Positions 62,098-64,000 of a DNA stretch of 64,000 bases are shown piece by piece. Position 1 is the first letter of the stretch. Every line of letters starts with the position of its first letter. The DNA is from Nostoc sp. FACHB-892 (GTDB lineage: Bacteria; Cyanobacteriota; Cyanobacteriia; Cyanobacteriales; Nostocaceae). The notes below the pieces were generated by a model. The model was not told where the DNA came from. It worked only from the letters and a program-made list of their open reading frames with translations, and made no database searches. The stretch is taken from the NCBI RefSeq assembly GCF_014698795.1, contig NZ_JACJTR010000017.1:62001-126000 (forward strand), given 5' to 3'. Both the position numbers and the translations under genes were made by a program.

Positions 62098-63798
62098 TTA
62101 ATCCGATTCCTTCCTCAAGAGAGATGCAAACGCAGATTTAATTGAACCTCCCGCTTCCTTGATTTTCTGGGCGATGGGTTGCTCATTATGCAAAAACACA
62201 CGCGCACAGTTGCGTCCCGGCAAACCAGAAATTGAACCACCCGGATGAGTTCCAGCCCCAGTAAGATACAAGTTATCAATTGGTGTTTTGTAGTTCGCTA
62301 ATTCCGGCAACGGACGGAAGCAAAGCATCTGTTCTAACGTCATATCAATATGGTAATAATTACCTTTGTAAGTCCCTAACCGTTCTCCCAACTCAGCCGG
62401 ACTTTCTACATGACGGGCGATGATTGAATGTTGCAGATTGGGGGAATATTGCGCCAGTTTATTAATCACCCTGTCTGCAACTTTGTTTTTCAGTTCATCC
62501 GTCCAACCCGTACCTTTTAACCCCGTACCATCTGCACCAGCAATTTGATAAGGTGCAAAAAACTCTATCCATAATGTGTGCTTGCCTTCTGGCGCCATCG
62601 ATGGGTCGAGTCCAGTAGGCATCACTACATACATCGATGGGTCTTCATCAGGAATTTTGCCCAGGGTAATCAGACTATGAGCTTGTTCTACATGATTGAC
62701 GGAATCAGCAATCAGAATAGAACCCATCAGATAGTTATCTTGGTGATTGTGGTGGACAAAACGCAATGGTTCAGATAAAGCACAATCGATTTTGAGGATG
62801 GTTTCATTGTTGTTAATGATGCGGCGGTCTAACCTTTCGCGCAAGTTGCGATCGCTATTATCAACATCGCTACTATCCATTAGTTGCAAGAATAAGCGTT
62901 TGGCATCAATACTTGAAATTACACCTTTATTCGCACGATATTCTTTGCCACCAGCAACCCGCACACCAACAGCTTTACCATCATCTACCAATACTTTTTC
63001 TACCTTTTGGTCGGTGAGAATCGTACCACCTTCACTTTGTACCAGCTTCACCAAAGCTTCCACAAGTCCACCACTACCACCACGCGGTCTTGCCATACCG
63101 GGATTATGACGCAACATCATCATCATTGCCCCAAAGGACATAGCTTTTTGTGAGGGAGGGGAACTCAGTTCGGCTGAGAGTCTAGCCAGAGGTGCTTTGA
63201 CAAACTCAGAATCGAAGTACTCGTTAATATTATCTGTGGCACTGCTGAGTAGGGTACGCAGTAAATCAAGGGTTGTGTTAGAGCCACCTAAAAGGGAAAA
63301 TAAGTCTTGCAGACTATTGAGATTGTAATTACCAGCAATATCAACAATTGATTTAGGTGGTGCATTGAAGAAAGGAGCAATCCCTGTGATAAAGCGCTGC
63401 CAAAAATCGGCATATTCAGCGTATTTTTCAGCATCACGCTGACTGTAACGGGCAATTTCCGCACAAGTCTTTTCCACCGATTTGTGAGCTAAGAAGTACT
63501 TCCCATCTGGATGGGGGCAAAAGGCAACTGGATCGCAGCTAAGATATTCCAAGCCGTACTTATGCAGTTCTAACTCTTGGATGACTGGCCCTAAGAAAAT
63601 AAACAGATGGTTAATCGCGCAAGGACTAAATTTAAAACCAGGTGCTTCATCAGGCATAAGTTCTTCAGTTGTAGAACCGCCGCCGGGGAGCGATCGCCCT
63701 TCTAATAACAGGACGCTGTAACCAGCTTTTAGAAGGTAGCCAGCACAAACTAAGCCATTATGACCAGCGCCAATAATTACAACGTCATACGATTCCAT
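62098..63798 (-). CDS. crtO: CrtO-type beta-carotene ketolase (carotenoid phytoene-desaturase-like oxidoreductase)
   Basis: A 566-residue flavoprotein related to CrtI. The FAD motif VVIIGAGHNGLVCAGYLLKAGYSV is at the N-terminus, followed by GGGSTTEE, a conserved TILTDQKVEKVLVDDGKAVGV segment and C-terminal TGAGTHPGGSISGLPGRNCAR. This pattern matches CrtO, which forms echinenone and canthaxanthin from beta-carotene in Synechocystis and Anabaena. A broader desaturase-like homologue cannot be excluded. Confidence 0.85.
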   Translation of the reverse strand: MESYDVVIIGAGHNGLVCAGYLLKAGYSVLLLEGRSLPGGGSTTEELMPDEAPGFKFSPCAINHLFIFLGPVIQELELHKYGLEYLSCDPVAFCPHPDGKYFLAHKSVEKTCAEIARYSQRDAEKYAEYADFWQRFITGIAPFFNAPPKSIVDIAGNYNLNSLQDLFSLLGGSNTTLDLLRTLLSSATDNINEYFDSEFVKAPLARLSAELSSPPSQKAMSFGAMMMMLRHNPGMARPRGGSGGLVEALVKLVQSEGGTILTDQKVEKVLVDDGKAVGVRVAGGKEYRANKGVISSIDAKRLFLQLMDSSDVDNSDRNLRERLDRRIINNNETILKIDCALSEPLRFVHHNHQDNYLMGSILIADSVNHVEQAHSLITLGKIPDEDPSMYVVMPTGLDPSMAPEGKHTLWIEFFAPYQIAGADGTGLKGTGWTDELKNKVADRVINKLAQYSPNLQHSIIARHVESPAELGERLGTYKGNYYHIDMTLEQMLCFRPLPELANYKTPIDNLYLTGAGTHPGGSISGLPGRNCARVFLHNEQPIAQKIKEAGGSIKSAFASLLRKESD

Positions 63799-64000
63799 GA
63801 GTGCAATGGGGGTATTAAAGTATATTCCCTGATATTAGAAAGTGCTGAAGATATCTAAATCTTTCGTGGGTTATAGAATATTTATATATCTAGTAGTAGT
63901 GTTTTTATTACCAAGAAGTAAATTTATTTTTAACCCACTTTATTGTATGCAACCAAGAAACACTATAAATAAATCCAGATTTTATATTATTCATAGTTAG
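63799..64000. other. Upstream region of crtO at the window edge
   Basis: About 200 bp, AT-rich, no frame of note. It probably carries the crtO promoter. Confidence 0.4.

Overview
The window reads as chromosomal DNA of a filamentous, probably heterocyst-forming cyanobacterium (Nostoc/Anabaena type). The HIP1 octamer GCGATCGC recurs throughout. Typical cyanobacterial genes are present: ndhD, a high-light-inducible protein, CrtO, the RRM protein/rpsU pair, XisH/XisI, DUF1822, DUF2605/DUF2973 and DUF4327 proteins, and sucrose synthase. The intergenic DNA is AT-rich and full of short dispersed repeats, MITE-like elements and degenerate polypurine tracts, as in Nostocales. No rRNA, tRNA, CRISPR array or intact insertion sequence was recognised.

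Layout. 1-2.8 kb: start of a GH65 glycoside phosphorylase and susA (sucrose cleavage). 3-10 kb: a DUF442 phosphatase-like gene, a histidine kinase paired with a receiver-only regulator, and a 1427-residue CBS/PAS hybrid kinase. 10.7-17.3 kb: small conserved proteins, a class V aminotransferase, moeA, a PEP-CTERM-like secreted protein and a membrane-anchored Ser/Thr kinase. 18-22 kb: the rbp-rpsU cold/translation pair, a secreted TPR protein, CsbD and a small thylakoid-type membrane protein. 22.4-32 kb: a receiver-kinase and a LuxR-type regulator divergently arranged, then two ndhD paralogues flanking MerR, VOC, thrB and a coiled-coil gene. 32-36 kb: a tight five-gene redox cluster of unknown pathway. 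36-37.4 kb: Uma2, XisH, XisI. 37.5-41.7 kb: amino-acid ABC transporter, ketopantoate-reductase-like protein and inositol-phosphatase-like protein. 42-49.6 kb: DUF2973/DUF2605, thrS, and convergent to it a metal-stress block (COG0523 GTPase and an interrupted flavoprotein) behind a Zur-like palindrome. 50-54 kb: methyltransferase, gene remnants, and a sigma-like/DUF1822 pair. 54-60.6 kb: polyhydroxybutyrate cluster (SDR, hydrolase, phaB, phaA, phaC, a 58-residue membrane protein and an unusually short phaE). 60.6-64 kb: stress protein, HliP, a 21-bp tandem array and crtO.

How the genes work together. Several groups are stress- and storage-related: carbon storage (PHB, sucrose), photoprotection (HliP, CrtO), cyclic electron flow or CO2 uptake (NdhD), cold response (RRM/S21) and zinc limitation (Zur box, COG0523, ThrRS). 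The most unusual observations are a short, about 30-bp repeat that sits in frame inside two genes (tolerated as coding sequence in Uma2, delivering two stop codons in the flavoprotein), the near-perfect Zur operator in front of that broken operon, a MITE with a 9-bp target duplication, the 21-bp alternating repeat array inside a relative of that MITE, the compact PhaE and the uncharacterised redox cluster. All functions are inferred from reading the sequence; no database search was run.
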